In this document: positions 43,764 to 53,181 of the stretch, one piece after another | How the letters are laid out: each line of letters opens with the position of its first letter | Position numbering within the stretch: the stretch's first letter is position 1 | Origin: Muribaculaceae bacterium | GTDB taxonomy: Bacteria; Bacteroidota; Bacteroidia; Bacteroidales; Muribaculaceae | Assembly: GCA_022510405.1 (NCBI GenBank) | Contig: JAFLTP010000002.1 | Coordinates: 1 to 64,000 of the forward strand | DNA length: 64,000 nucleotides | Reading direction: 5' to 3' | The notes under the pieces: model-generated | The model's database searches: none | Seen by the model: the letters and a program-made list of their open reading frames with translations, nothing else | Told to the model about the DNA's origin: nothing | Position numbers and translations under genes: made by a program

Positions 43764-45328
43764 TTCTTTATGATTTTATTTCCGTTAACAATATATATTC
43801 CTTTATCCAGTTTATTTAATTCCGTCGCATCTTTGGTTTCCATCACCTTTATTCCATTGAGTCCATACACAGTATAAACCCCGTTTTCAGGATCAGATAC
43901 CAGTGATTCCACGCTTCCCGTATCGTTTAAATTAATGAAATATGTGCTGTAAAAGAACGGACTGTTGTCATAATCAAAATCTGCCAATTGATCCGGCACC
44001 AAAGCTCCGGTAATAATTTTCTTATCTTCGCTCATAAGTACCACACCGGTTCCACCGGGCACCTTTTTGTCAAGCCATTCAGAAATTTCAGGATAACTTT
44101 CAGCAAAATATTCTTGCAACGTTATGAATTCCTCGCTATCTGGTAGCAGTATATATGTTGTAGGCACGTTTTCTATCCCTTTTGTAATCAATAATGTGCC
44201 GTCAGACAACACTTGATGAGGGAAGAACCCTCCCTGAGGACATTTGATGGTTTCAATAGAGTCATCGATTGTGCTGAACTTATAAATCCCGCTGACCATG
44301 TCACCGTTTTCATCTTCCACGCCTCCTCGCATAAAGAAATAATCACCCGATGGATGCAATGCCATATCGTTTGATCCGAATGATTGGGTAGTCTTTAAAA
44401 CTTCTTGATATATGGCGATATAATCCTTTATATCCTGTTCGTGGCCATAGTACCAATTGTTATATTCTTCCACAGCCTCGGCATATTTTGCAAACTCTTC
44501 TTCGAGCATATAATCCTGAGGATAGGGATATGCACCCATTCCTGTACTGTAAGCTTCGAAATCTGCCAGATAGGCATCCTTGCGGGCTCCGTTCATAAAG
44601 TCTGCCGGTTCCGGATACGGTGGTTCGCTAAGCCATGGGTTCACAGGTATATCGATTCCGGTGGGATTAAACTGAGACTCCGTAGGCAATCCATATGTCC
44701 ATTCACCCTTTTCATCCTGTTTGAAGTATATCGGATAGGAGAACATTCCCCTCCAGTCTTGAACCTGACCCACCACTGTCTTTGCATCGTCACTGATCCA
44801 AACGGCGGTCACAAACTGCGGAGCCGCCCCGAAGAAATCCATCTTTGGATATGGCAGAATGAAAGGATCTCCCACTTCGCCGCTTTCATTAACTGTGGCA
44901 ATAAATGGCACATATGAGACACCGTCTCTCTTAGTATTATTAAGGATTCCGGCAATATATTTCCCATCCGGTGTTATAGCGTTAAGGTCGCAGAACCAAT
45001 ATTTGTCACCTCCTATACTCTCGGGGAAATATGTTTTCCCCTTATAAAACAAGGCTCCTATATCGTTAGCCTCACCCACAGCCATTCCATTATTGGCTAC
45101 GGCATTACCCAGTCCGAGAAAACATGGGCTATGATAAATATTTTCGCCTGTTTCAAAGTTGTAGACACTCGCATCACCTGCTCTGCTGCCCATCCATTTC
45201 CCATTGGGAGACATCTTGAGTACATACACGCCGGTTTCATACTTAGGCTCTACACCTTCGGCATTCATTGCTAAAAAAGATAACAGAAGCCCAGTTTCAA
45301 CTATCAATCTCCTTCTCATTTTCATCAT
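43760..45328 (-). CDS. Secreted beta-propeller-like protein with C-terminal sorting tail (paralogue B)
   Basis: 522 residues, clearly paralogous to the next gene along nearly its whole length (VYVLKMSPNGKWMGSRAGD, LGNAVANNGMAVGE, GGTGVVLMSEDKKIITGALVPDQLADFDYDN). The signal peptide begins at one of three close Met codons (MMKMRRRL). The tail is VYGLNGIKV...KGIYIVNGNKIIKK. The pair is a tandem duplication; the divergence is too large for a recent event. Gap of 46 bases to the upstream Omp28-like gene on the same strand, so probably in the same transcript. Confidence 0.75.
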   Translation of the reverse strand: MMKMRRRLIVETGLLLSFLAMNAEGVEPKYETGVYVLKMSPNGKWMGSRAGDASVYNFETGENIYHSPCFLGLGNAVANNGMAVGEANDIGALFYKGKTYFPESIGGDKYWFCDLNAITPDGKYIAGILNNTKRDGVSYVPFIATVNESGEVGDPFILPYPKMDFFGAAPQFVTAVWISDDAKTVVGQVQDWRGMFSYPIYFKQDEKGEWTYGLPTESQFNPTGIDIPVNPWLSEPPYPEPADFMNGARKDAYLADFEAYSTGMGAYPYPQDYMLEEEFAKYAEAVEEYNNWYYGHEQDIKDYIAIYQEVLKTTQSFGSNDMALHPSGDYFFMRGGVEDENGDMVSGIYKFSTIDDSIETIKCPQGGFFPHQVLSDGTLLITKGIENVPTTYILLPDSEEFITLQEYFAESYPEISEWLDKKVPGGTGVVLMSEDKKIITGALVPDQLADFDYDNSPFFYSTYFINLNDTGSVESLVSDPENGVYTVYGLNGIKVMETKDATELNKLDKGIYIVNGNKIIKK

Positions 45329-45374
45329 AATTTTTAATTGTGCTTGTTATTAATCAGATTAGGAAGTCAATTTT

Positions 45375-47159
45375 TTATAAAATCACCTTCTTCCCGTTTA
45401 TGATGTAAATACCTTTCTTAAGATTTCTTATTTGAGTGGTGTCATCCGTTTCCAACACCTTAAGTCCTTGAAGATTATAAACCATGGTTTTCCCATCTTC
45501 ATTTTTAACGGAATCTACTCCGGCATTGGTGTTTGATATCTTTGTCTTGGCAGAGTTGACTACCATCCCTGTAGATTTATCAAGCAATAAAGCTATTACC
45601 TCACACTCGGAAATATTTTCTACATCTTGGCAACTCAATGCGGTTTGATATGAATATACCGTATTAGCGGTTATTGTTGCGGGGACGCTTCCTTCTATTC
45701 CATATGTAGTGTCGATCAAACGAGCCACTTCATTGTAATAGGTGTCTTCAACTTTGCCCGGCTTATTGCTCCATCCTTCCAGTTCATCTGTACCGCTAAA
45801 ATAATTTGTCTGGGTGTATGGGCCAACGTTATCCTCCACTATCACATATGCCATGGCATACTGTGCATCTGCTTCATCGAATGAAAATTCCACTCCGGAA
45901 GAGACATTGACCTCTCCGGGTTTTTCATCGTCGCCAGGCAGATAGACTGCTTCCAATGAAACCACACCGGCATATGTGGGGAATTTGGTAATCTCCATAT
46001 AATATTCCGACAATACCTCTATCGAAGGTTCAAGTATGAAAACCGACCGGTTGATCATAGCACTCGGATATTGTCCTTGGCTGAATGTGGTGGCAAAACT
46101 TGAATAAGAAGGCACCTGCATCGGATCCCCGTTATGCACGGCAATGCCATTGAATCCGTCACTGCCATAATTTTCCTTCATATATGCCATACCAACAAGA
46201 CCGATGGGGCACCATCCACACCAAGTGCCGGTGAACTCCTCTACAGCCATTTCCTGACGATAGGTCTTTTCGGCACAATCTACAGTACCCTGCACCTTAT
46301 TGTCTATATAGGATTCTTCCTTTTGGGAATTAACTTCCTTGACTTCGATCACCACCGATAGATCTTTGCCCGTTTCATTGCTGACCAGGTTGCTAACTTT
46401 TACCATACCCACGTCTCCGGATTTAACGGGTCCCTCTTCCAATGTCACCTGTGGATTTTCTACCGGCAAACCATCAATCAAGCAATCCACTGTAATGTCA
46501 TTAACAGTCTTGACTCCATCGTTGAATATCTTGAATTCTGCATAAAATGGTTCTCCCTTTTCTACCAAAGCCGGTAACTGAAGTGCCGAAGTTTCTACTG
46601 AGTTTTGTGGAAGATTATCTCCAACCATTGATATCCGCAGGCATACACTCCCATAGAACTTGCCCACCTCTTCCCATTCATTATATGTGTTGACATAACT
46701 GCCGTAGGGATTGCTTGTTTTAATGTTATCCATACCGATAGGTTTGTCGGATGTGGAATTAACCTTTGTGGAATAACCCACGAAAAATCCTTCGTCAGTG
46801 ATGGTGTAAGGAGTATCAAGTACCACCAAATTCCAACCACCTTCCACAGACATTGTGGCAGTCTGGGTATAAAAAGGCTCAGTTTCAAGCGATTTTGAAA
46901 GAAATACCGTCACCTCCTTCTCGGAAGATTTTCCATAACCGATATTAACCTTGGTAAGTGATGCACCCATCCAAGTCTTGGCTAATTCTCCGGGAATTTC
47001 TATGGCGGCCTTCTCTTCAGTTACTTTAACATCTGTTGACCCCAACGAAGAAGAATAGGTTCCACAATAGCCAAACACCAAAGCCTCTTCTTCAGTTTGA
47101 GCACAGACTCCTGATACTGATAATGCCAATATGGACAGACTTATAAATATTCTTTTCAT
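45375..47159 (-). CDS. Omp28-like secreted protein with thioredoxin-type CGWC motif and sorting tail (A)
   Basis: 594 residues. Signal peptide MKRIFISLSILALSVSGVCA. The N-terminal half (about 25-290) is beta-rich and includes an Ig-like CARDB-type stretch (LPALVEKGEPFYAEFKIFNDG). It is followed by the Omp28-family domain that starts EEFTGTWCGWCPIGLVGMAYM, which looks like a thioredoxin fold with a C-x-x-C site. Tail: VYNLQGLKV...KGIYIINGKKVIL. Paralogue of the gene at 47263. Omp28 proteins are Bacteroidetes surface antigens of unclear chemistry; redox or binding function is inferred. Confidence 0.82.
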   Translation of the reverse strand: MKRIFISLSILALSVSGVCAQTEEEALVFGYCGTYSSSLGSTDVKVTEEKAAIEIPGELAKTWMGASLTKVNIGYGKSSEKEVTVFLSKSLETEPFYTQTATMSVEGGWNLVVLDTPYTITDEGFFVGYSTKVNSTSDKPIGMDNIKTSNPYGSYVNTYNEWEEVGKFYGSVCLRISMVGDNLPQNSVETSALQLPALVEKGEPFYAEFKIFNDGVKTVNDITVDCLIDGLPVENPQVTLEEGPVKSGDVGMVKVSNLVSNETGKDLSVVIEVKEVNSQKEESYIDNKVQGTVDCAEKTYRQEMAVEEFTGTWCGWCPIGLVGMAYMKENYGSDGFNGIAVHNGDPMQVPSYSSFATTFSQGQYPSAMINRSVFILEPSIEVLSEYYMEITKFPTYAGVVSLEAVYLPGDDEKPGEVNVSSGVEFSFDEADAQYAMAYVIVEDNVGPYTQTNYFSGTDELEGWSNKPGKVEDTYYNEVARLIDTTYGIEGSVPATITANTVYSYQTALSCQDVENISECEVIALLLDKSTGMVVNSAKTKISNTNAGVDSVKNEDGKTMVYNLQGLKVLETDDTTQIRNLKKGIYIINGKKVIL

Positions 47160-47206
47160 GATTGGTGGTTAATGTTGACTGAGGGTTAATGAGATGAACG
47201 TTTTGG

Positions 47207-47250
47207 AAATTTAAGGTTGGATGTTATATAATACACCCAACCTTAAATTT
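47207..47250 (-). terminator. Stem-loop between the two Omp28-like genes
   Basis: AAATTTAAGGTTGG and CCAACCTTAAATTT are perfect 14-base arms around a 16-base AT-rich loop, 12 bases past the stop of the gene at 47263. Probably a terminator or an attenuation site between paralogues. Confidence 0.7.
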
Positions 47251-47262
47251 ATTTCCTGTTAA

Positions 47263-49242
47263 TTAAAGAGCAATCTTCTTCCCGTTGATAATATAGATAC
47301 CCTTCGGTAGAGAATTTAGCTGGGTAGCATCTTGAGTCTCAAGCACTTTTATTCCCTGGGGATTGTAAACTCTGATATTGCCTTTGGAAGGATCTGCTAT
47401 GATACCTTCAACTCCGGCTTGACCTTTCAGGCTCATTTGTGCTCCTGTCACTATCTCTCCGGTCTGATTATTCAACAACAAGGCAATCACATAACAGTTA
47501 TTGATATCTATTTCAGCATCGGCTTCGTCGATATTTTTGATTATATCCTCAACTGAAATTGTAACTGTGTAGTCATAGTCTTTGTCTCCCTCGATATAGG
47601 TGGGCACACTGTTTTCAATACCGAAGGCACTGTCTATGTAACGGGCAACCATTTCATAAAGGGTTGAAACCTGTGATCCTCGATCGCTCCAGCCTTCCAA
47701 TTCACCGTTGCCACCACCAGAGAAATAATTAGTCTGAGTGTATGGACCCACATTATTCTCAGTCACTGCAAAAGCCAATGAATAATCGGCATCAGTCTGT
47801 TCTGCCGCAAAATGGAGTGTTGCTGTTGCTGTGATTTCTTCTGTTTCCTCATTATACAATGCATCAACTCCCGCTTTCACATAAGTTGGTATTTCACTGT
47901 AGGCTGCATAATATTCCTCCAAAGTTTCAACACTTGGATCGAAATATCCCATCCTATTCATCACTGCACTTGGCCATGAGCCCATAGAATAATAGTTGTT
48001 TACGGGAACATAGGTGGAAGATTCCATCAAGTCATTGTAATGAACAGCAATTCCTATGAAATCTTTATCACCATATTTTTCTCTCATATACTCCATTCCC
48101 ACTATGCCTCGAGGACACCAGCCGCACCAAGTGCCAGTAAACTCTTCAGCAACTATAGCTTTTTTATAGGTTTCAGGAACTACAGACATAAAAGCCCTTA
48201 AAGGTTCTCCAAATTCTACTGTTTCATCACCATATTTCAAATTGTTGATGGTGAATACCACCGGCAGATTGATACCTTGGACATTTGTCGGGGCCTTGGC
48301 GCTAATTTCCACATATCCCAGTTTGCCGAATTCCACACCGCCATTACCCTGACCATACATTTTTACCTTAAGGTCGGTGACTTCCTCTCCATCTATAAGA
48401 TAGGTAACATCCATATCGGTAATGGTTTGTTCTCCTATATTGAGAAGTGTGAATCCGGCAGAGAATTCATTACCACTAAGTACCAATTCATCTGGGAACA
48501 AAGCGCCGGGCAATGCATCTTGTTGGGCTGTCATTTCACCCTCCATCTCAAACTTTATACATAGGTTTCCATATAATTCCCCTATATGTTGATATTGCAT
48601 TGATCCGTTTGCTCCTACAGAAAGACCTACATTATCTCCCAATTCCCAGTCTGAGTATAGCATATCGACGCAAATTGGGAAACAGCTTCCATTAGTCAAT
48701 TTATTCTGAAAACCCACATAGAAAGGGTTTCCATCTATGGTGTAAGGTTCTTCCAATTCCACTTCGTTCCATATCTGGTCGACACTGCCTTGGCCGGAGG
48801 AGTCGAAACTTATTGCATTATATTTAAGTTTTGCCGGTTGAAACACCTCAGCCTCTCCTTCCAAATCGGTGGCAATAAAGACATTTACATCCTTATTGGT
48901 GGTATAACCCAGTGCTATATACACTTTGGTTATTTTCATACCTTCCCAACCTTTAGCCATGTATGTAGGAACCTCTATGGCTTCTTCCAACACATATCCT
49001 GCATATTGGGCTCCATAGCCAAATGCCTGTCCGATACCGGCACAATAAGCAAATTCATAAGTGTTTTCACCTGTGCGTGTCAATATAGGTTGCTGATTTC
49101 TGCCTCCTATTATTCTTTTTACGTCGTTTTTGTTGACAGTTTGGGTTCCCGGAATCGCCCTTTCAAGTTGCGGGACTTCTATTCCGGCGCTGGCACCTAA
49201 AAATGCACCTAATCCAAATATTGTGAAGAGGAGTTTTTTCAT
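47263..49242 (-). CDS. Omp28-like secreted protein with thioredoxin-type CGWC motif and sorting tail (B)
   Basis: 659 residues. Signal peptide MKKLLFTIFGLGAFLGASAG. Same layout as the gene at 45375: beta-rich N-terminal part with a jelly-roll-like opening (FAYCAGIGQAFGYGAQYAGYV), an Ig-like stretch (FPDELVLSGNEFSAGFTLLNIG), the Omp28 domain with EEFTGTWCGWCPRGIVGMEYM, and the tail VYNPQGIKV...KGIYIINGKKIAL. Similarity to paralogue A is strong across the C-terminal two thirds. Only 12 bases from the preceding small tail protein, so the two are co-transcribed. Confidence 0.82.
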   Translation of the reverse strand: MKKLLFTIFGLGAFLGASAGIEVPQLERAIPGTQTVNKNDVKRIIGGRNQQPILTRTGENTYEFAYCAGIGQAFGYGAQYAGYVLEEAIEVPTYMAKGWEGMKITKVYIALGYTTNKDVNVFIATDLEGEAEVFQPAKLKYNAISFDSSGQGSVDQIWNEVELEEPYTIDGNPFYVGFQNKLTNGSCFPICVDMLYSDWELGDNVGLSVGANGSMQYQHIGELYGNLCIKFEMEGEMTAQQDALPGALFPDELVLSGNEFSAGFTLLNIGEQTITDMDVTYLIDGEEVTDLKVKMYGQGNGGVEFGKLGYVEISAKAPTNVQGINLPVVFTINNLKYGDETVEFGEPLRAFMSVVPETYKKAIVAEEFTGTWCGWCPRGIVGMEYMREKYGDKDFIGIAVHYNDLMESSTYVPVNNYYSMGSWPSAVMNRMGYFDPSVETLEEYYAAYSEIPTYVKAGVDALYNEETEEITATATLHFAAEQTDADYSLAFAVTENNVGPYTQTNYFSGGGNGELEGWSDRGSQVSTLYEMVARYIDSAFGIENSVPTYIEGDKDYDYTVTISVEDIIKNIDEADAEIDINNCYVIALLLNNQTGEIVTGAQMSLKGQAGVEGIIADPSKGNIRVYNPQGIKVLETQDATQLNSLPKGIYIINGKKIAL

Positions 49243-49254
49243 TTTTTTGTCTTG

Positions 49255-49971
49255 TTACTTGATAATAATTTTAGCTGATTTAACCGCCTTACCATTCTTA
49301 TTGGTCAAACGATAAAGATAGATACCTTTTGGAAGGCCTTCAAGACCCACAGTACCATTACCGTTTACTGTTTGGTTGAAAACAGTCTTTCCGCTAAGGC
49401 TATACATGCTGAGTTGAGATGATCCTGTCACATCGTAAGTTAGAGAACTTCCGTTGAAAATCACTGAGTTGTCCTCTGCGACAATAGTTTCAACACCGGC
49501 TCCGACATCACCCATTTTAACAGTCACACTCACAACAGAAGAAGGATCGTCTACAAGCCATGCAGTTAATACTGTCTCGATGGCCGGTGCCTGATAACTG
49601 TCCTTTTCTGAGTTGAGAATTGTTTCCTCATAATCAAATCTCAAATTCAATTTTTGTCCACCGGTTAAATTAACATTCTGTTTAAGGGGATTTAAACCTT
49701 CTTCACATTGCCCACCTGCACATAATCTCACACTAATATTCGAAGATGCCTGAACGTTGACAACTACATCCACATCCGAAACCAAATATATATTTGGATC
49801 TATAGAAACTATTGTATTGTTTTTACCTTGGGGGTACATTTCCTGTCCTTCGAAGACATATGTTGTTCCTGTTATATTCTCTCCGTCAGCGGTTTGGAAT
49901 TGGATTTCCTGTGCAGCCATCGGAACTATCACTCCGGTTGCAACCAATGTAGCAAGTAAAAATTTCTTCAT
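49255..49971 (-). CDS. Small secreted protein with long C-terminal sorting domain
   Basis: 238 residues. Signal peptide MKKFLLATLVATGVIVPMAA. A beta-rich body of about 140 residues with a CAGGQCEEG loop, probably one disulfide. The C-terminal 75 residues form a complete Por-secretion-like domain (TYDVTGSSQLSMYSLSGKTVFNQTV...LPKGIYLYRLTNKNGKAVKSAKIIIK), longer and closer to the classical type-IX form than the short tails of its neighbours. It may be the carrier or substrate partner of the adjoining Omp28-like protein. Confidence 0.75.
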   Translation of the reverse strand: MKKFLLATLVATGVIVPMAAQEIQFQTADGENITGTTYVFEGQEMYPQGKNNTIVSIDPNIYLVSDVDVVVNVQASSNISVRLCAGGQCEEGLNPLKQNVNLTGGQKLNLRFDYEETILNSEKDSYQAPAIETVLTAWLVDDPSSVVSVTVKMGDVGAGVETIVAEDNSVIFNGSSLTYDVTGSSQLSMYSLSGKTVFNQTVNGNGTVGLEGLPKGIYLYRLTNKNGKAVKSAKIIIK

Positions 49972-50070
49972 AGCTTATAGTGTTTTATTGTTTTTTATTC
50001 TGTTTTTTATCTTTTTTATGGTAATCTTTAGCCTTTTAATTACTCAAAGTAAACATTAAAATTCTATAAA

Positions 50071-50856
50071 TCACTCGATTTTACATTTGTTAACAACGAC
50101 TACTCCCGAATCATTATAGACAAAACCCACAATGTAAAGATTATTAACATTCCAATCATTGATCTCTTCTTCCTGGCCGCTGACAACTTCTATGGAGTTG
50201 TAGAAATGTTCCGTGTCACCATTCACCATATCTATCTCTTCTCCCCATTCTCCATTGACACACGCCCTGAATACATTGTTGTGGATGTAGTCATATCTTC
50301 TTATGTCGCCATCTCTCTGGTAACCCTCTATCCCATTTTCTACCACCCACAACTGTAAGGCTCCCTTTACAGCCCCGTCAGAAACCAAATCGGTGGTGAT
50401 ATTAATCTTAGTGCCGTCTTCAGAAAGTTCGGCATTCAAGTCCATTTCCATGTTGGCCGGATATAAGCCGTCTTTTCTTATCACAGTTGACCATTGGTCA
50501 AAATTCAAGACACCGCTGTTCCTGTCTATCACGCCACATGGATATGCGTTGATACGCCAATGATCGGCATAGATATTACCTTCTTCCTGCATAAGTCCTC
50601 CCATTTCAGAGGAAATGCCGAATGAACCTGCATGGATGCTCACCACCACCAGGTTTTCCCCGAATTGTTCCTCAAGTTTTTCTATAACTGCGTGGGCATC
50701 GGGACAATTCACACAATTCTGGCCCGTGAATTCCTCCAATAATACTTTTCTCTCTAAGGGACGGTTTTCAACCTGGATATATCTGTCTTTCTCGTCTATA
50801 TTGTCACACGCTATTAGGAAGGGGAATGTTGCTATTAGTAATAAGAACTTTTTCAT
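50071..50856 (-). CDS. Omp28-like lipoprotein with C-x-x-C motif
   Basis: 261 residues. Lipobox LIAC (Cys about 17), so it is a lipoprotein, unlike the two large Omp28-like proteins downstream. Right after the signal comes VLLEEFTGQNCVNCPDAHAVI, a thioredoxin-like start with CVNC, then NLVVVSIHAGSFG and a beta-rich C-terminal half with LQLWVVENGIEGYQRDGDIRRYDYIHN. No sorting tail. It starts 21 bases after the DUF6029 stop. Presumably periplasmic-facing or surface-exposed. Confidence 0.85.
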   Translation of the reverse strand: MKKFLLLIATFPFLIACDNIDEKDRYIQVENRPLERKVLLEEFTGQNCVNCPDAHAVIEKLEEQFGENLVVVSIHAGSFGISSEMGGLMQEEGNIYADHWRINAYPCGVIDRNSGVLNFDQWSTVIRKDGLYPANMEMDLNAELSEDGTKINITTDLVSDGAVKGALQLWVVENGIEGYQRDGDIRRYDYIHNNVFRACVNGEWGEEIDMVNGDTEHFYNSIEVVSGQEEEINDWNVNNLYIVGFVYNDSGVVVVNKCKIE

Positions 50857-50877
50857 CTCGATTCGTTTTGATTAGGA

Positions 50878-52632
50878 TTAGAAATTATAATTATATGAAA
50901 TCTGCACACCTCTGAAAGCCGGCACATATCTGCAGACACCGCCCGAGCAATTGTATCCGGCTCTTGTTCTGCCATATCCGATCATAAGGCGGTTGGACTT
51001 ATAATTCGCGGTCACCGAAGCCATGTAATAATGAGTTCCTGTGCCGCCACAGTTCCACATATCACTCAAAGAGAACATCAGGTAAGGAAGCACTGATACT
51101 TCTGCCAAACCATAAGCCCAGTCTTTTTCATCCTGCTTGGTGGAGAGGTATTGAAGTTCCCATCTTGCTGTGACTTTCTTCGACATCGTCCACTTTCCTT
51201 CCAATATGAAGATATTGGAATGGATATTTCCGCCGTGTCCTTCCACCACTGTCTGGTTGTAAAGTTGGTTGACGTAGGTGAAATCCAAGATAAGGTCTCT
51301 CACCACCCTCTTCTCAATCTGCACGTTGATGTCACGATAATAGGTCTCTCCCATCTTGAAGAAAGAGGTGTGACCGCCGTTAGTGCCATATTGTGAACCT
51401 TCGAAAAGATCTGTTCCATATCTTCTTAGGCCCTTTATCAACGCAGCGTTTATCTTTATCATTGTGCCGTATTTACCGCCCAATGCTGTTCTGCGGGGGA
51501 AACGGTAATTGAACTGTGCCTGGAACGCCCATTCACCCGGTGCGTCCTGCGTGGCATAGGGATAAAGAGACGCTAAAGCATATGTGCTCTGGTAGGCAAA
51601 TGGGGGCAAGTTGTTGATGTATGTAGCTCCTTCGCTTTCCGACCTTCTTGACCGGAAAGACATGTTCTCGCTTCTCTTCACCTGCAACAATGCGCCAAGC
51701 CCACTTCTGGAATAAGAACCCGACAACATTATAGCATCTCCATGAGGATAGGTATAATTGTTGAAATAAGAGGGGTCTTGACTCTTCCAAGCGTATTCAG
51801 CCAAGAAATTCCAGCCATTTTTGCCAAACAATGTCCTGACATCAAAGGCACTCACATGAGTCGGCAATTTCAATTTATAGTCCACTCCCGGAACATAAAT
51901 GTCCTCGTCACGTTCATATTTCAAAACATAAGAAGCTCCTAAGGTCCAACTCACTGCCTTGTCGGTGAGTTTCTGGCTCAATTGGTCTATATATATTTCT
52001 GCGTCGGCTCCATAAATCTGGCTCTTGAGGCTCCATTCCCAGAATCTTCTCTGTACACCACCGAGCACTGTGAATCTCATGCCCCGGAGATTCTTTGTAC
52101 TGAATCTTCCTCCTCTTATGGAATTGTCGATGCCGAGACTCCTGTCTTCATATGTACGAAGGATAAAACCACTGCCGAATTGTTCGTAGAAATCTCCTAC
52201 GGTAAGTTCAAAATTCTTGATCTTTCCTTTGACATAAATATTAGGTACTCCCCACCCCTTGAAATCAGGTTCATAGCCCGGCAAAGGGTGCTCCAAATAT
52301 TCCACTCTTAATCCCGCATCAAAATATTTGCTGTATAAAGCTACGTCCCCATAGAGATTTCCGAGGATTTTTTCCTTATAAGTCTCGGTGCCGATTTCGA
52401 CATCAGTCTCCGGGAAGAGCACATCTGCCTGGACACTTCCATGCACAGTCACAGTCTGCACTTTCTTTTTCGTGCCGACATATTCATAAACGTCACTGTT
52501 TCTACCGGAGGTTTCTGTCGGAATATATACATATTCTTCTCCACTCTCTGCCGGAGCCTCATTAGGGTCTGCGAATCCATACAACCCCCCGATCAGAGAC
52601 ATGCTTAGGATAAAGGGCTTTAGAGCTTTCAC
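50878..52632 (-). CDS. DUF6029-family outer-membrane beta-barrel protein
   Basis: 584 residues. N-terminal signal (MKALKPFILSMSLIGGLYGFA). From about residue 90 to the end it consists of alternating amphipathic strands rich in aromatic residues and Gly (GVPNIYVKGKIKNFELTVGDFYEQFGSGFILRTYE) and ends in ISYNYNF, with the terminal aromatic expected of an outer-membrane barrel. It resembles the DUF6029 family that accompanies TlpA and Omp28 proteins in Bacteroidetes. Likely function: outer-membrane transport or anchoring for the redox partners encoded beside it. No plug domain is visible. Confidence 0.82.
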   Translation of the reverse strand: MKALKPFILSMSLIGGLYGFADPNEAPAESGEEYVYIPTETSGRNSDVYEYVGTKKKVQTVTVHGSVQADVLFPETDVEIGTETYKEKILGNLYGDVALYSKYFDAGLRVEYLEHPLPGYEPDFKGWGVPNIYVKGKIKNFELTVGDFYEQFGSGFILRTYEDRSLGIDNSIRGGRFSTKNLRGMRFTVLGGVQRRFWEWSLKSQIYGADAEIYIDQLSQKLTDKAVSWTLGASYVLKYERDEDIYVPGVDYKLKLPTHVSAFDVRTLFGKNGWNFLAEYAWKSQDPSYFNNYTYPHGDAIMLSGSYSRSGLGALLQVKRSENMSFRSRRSESEGATYINNLPPFAYQSTYALASLYPYATQDAPGEWAFQAQFNYRFPRRTALGGKYGTMIKINAALIKGLRRYGTDLFEGSQYGTNGGHTSFFKMGETYYRDINVQIEKRVVRDLILDFTYVNQLYNQTVVEGHGGNIHSNIFILEGKWTMSKKVTARWELQYLSTKQDEKDWAYGLAEVSVLPYLMFSLSDMWNCGGTGTHYYMASVTANYKSNRLMIGYGRTRAGYNCSGGVCRYVPAFRGVQISYNYNF

Positions 52633-52695
52633 CGTTTTGACGTAGGTTAGTTGGTTCGTTTGGTGTTGAATCTTTTCCGAGTTAATACACTCTTG

Positions 52696-53181
52696 CTAAT
52701 CGAGTGTCAACTCACGAATCTTTTCAATGATATGGTTCTCACTTCCGTCGGTATATCCGTTACGGGTTTCAACAATGGTGCCGTCGCCATCTATGATCAT
52801 CACATAAGGGATCATCTGAATACCCATGGCCCTTTGGAAATCTTGATTGGAATCAAGTAATACATCATATTCAAAACCTTCGCTGTCGACCAACGGTTTC
52901 ACCTTGTGAACATTCTGAGCCTCATCAGTGGATATGGCTATAAGTTTCATGCCGGTTTCATCTTGCCAATCAGCGTAATATTCATTGATGGCACGAAGCT
53001 CCCGAAGACATGGCTTACACCATGTGGCAAAAAAACTTATTACAAAAGGCTTACCATCGTTGCTTAAAGTTGCGGTATCAATAGTTTTGCCGTTTACGTC
53101 TTTGAGTTGCACTGATGGCAACTGTGCTGATGCATATTGCACTCCTAAGAGCAATAATGCCAATAAAAACAATTTTTTCAT
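52696..53181 (-). CDS. TlpA-like periplasmic thioredoxin (thiol-disulfide oxidoreductase)
   Basis: 161 residues from the ATG at 53181; the ORF track adds four residues from a TTG. Signal peptide MKKLFLLALLLLGVQYASA. Thioredoxin fold with active site FFATWCKPCLREL, a cis-Pro segment MIPYVMIIDGDG and the AlkaHP/TlpA insert (LKDVNGKTIDTATL). It should reduce or exchange disulfides in the periplasm. First gene of the transcript with the DUF6029 and Omp28 genes (63 bases to the next), so it probably services the CxxC-bearing Omp28 proteins. Confidence 0.93.
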   Translation of the reverse strand: MKKLFLLALLLLGVQYASAQLPSVQLKDVNGKTIDTATLSNDGKPFVISFFATWCKPCLRELRAINEYYADWQDETGMKLIAISTDEAQNVHKVKPLVDSEGFEYDVLLDSNQDFQRAMGIQMIPYVMIIDGDGTIVETRNGYTDGSENHIIEKIRELTLD

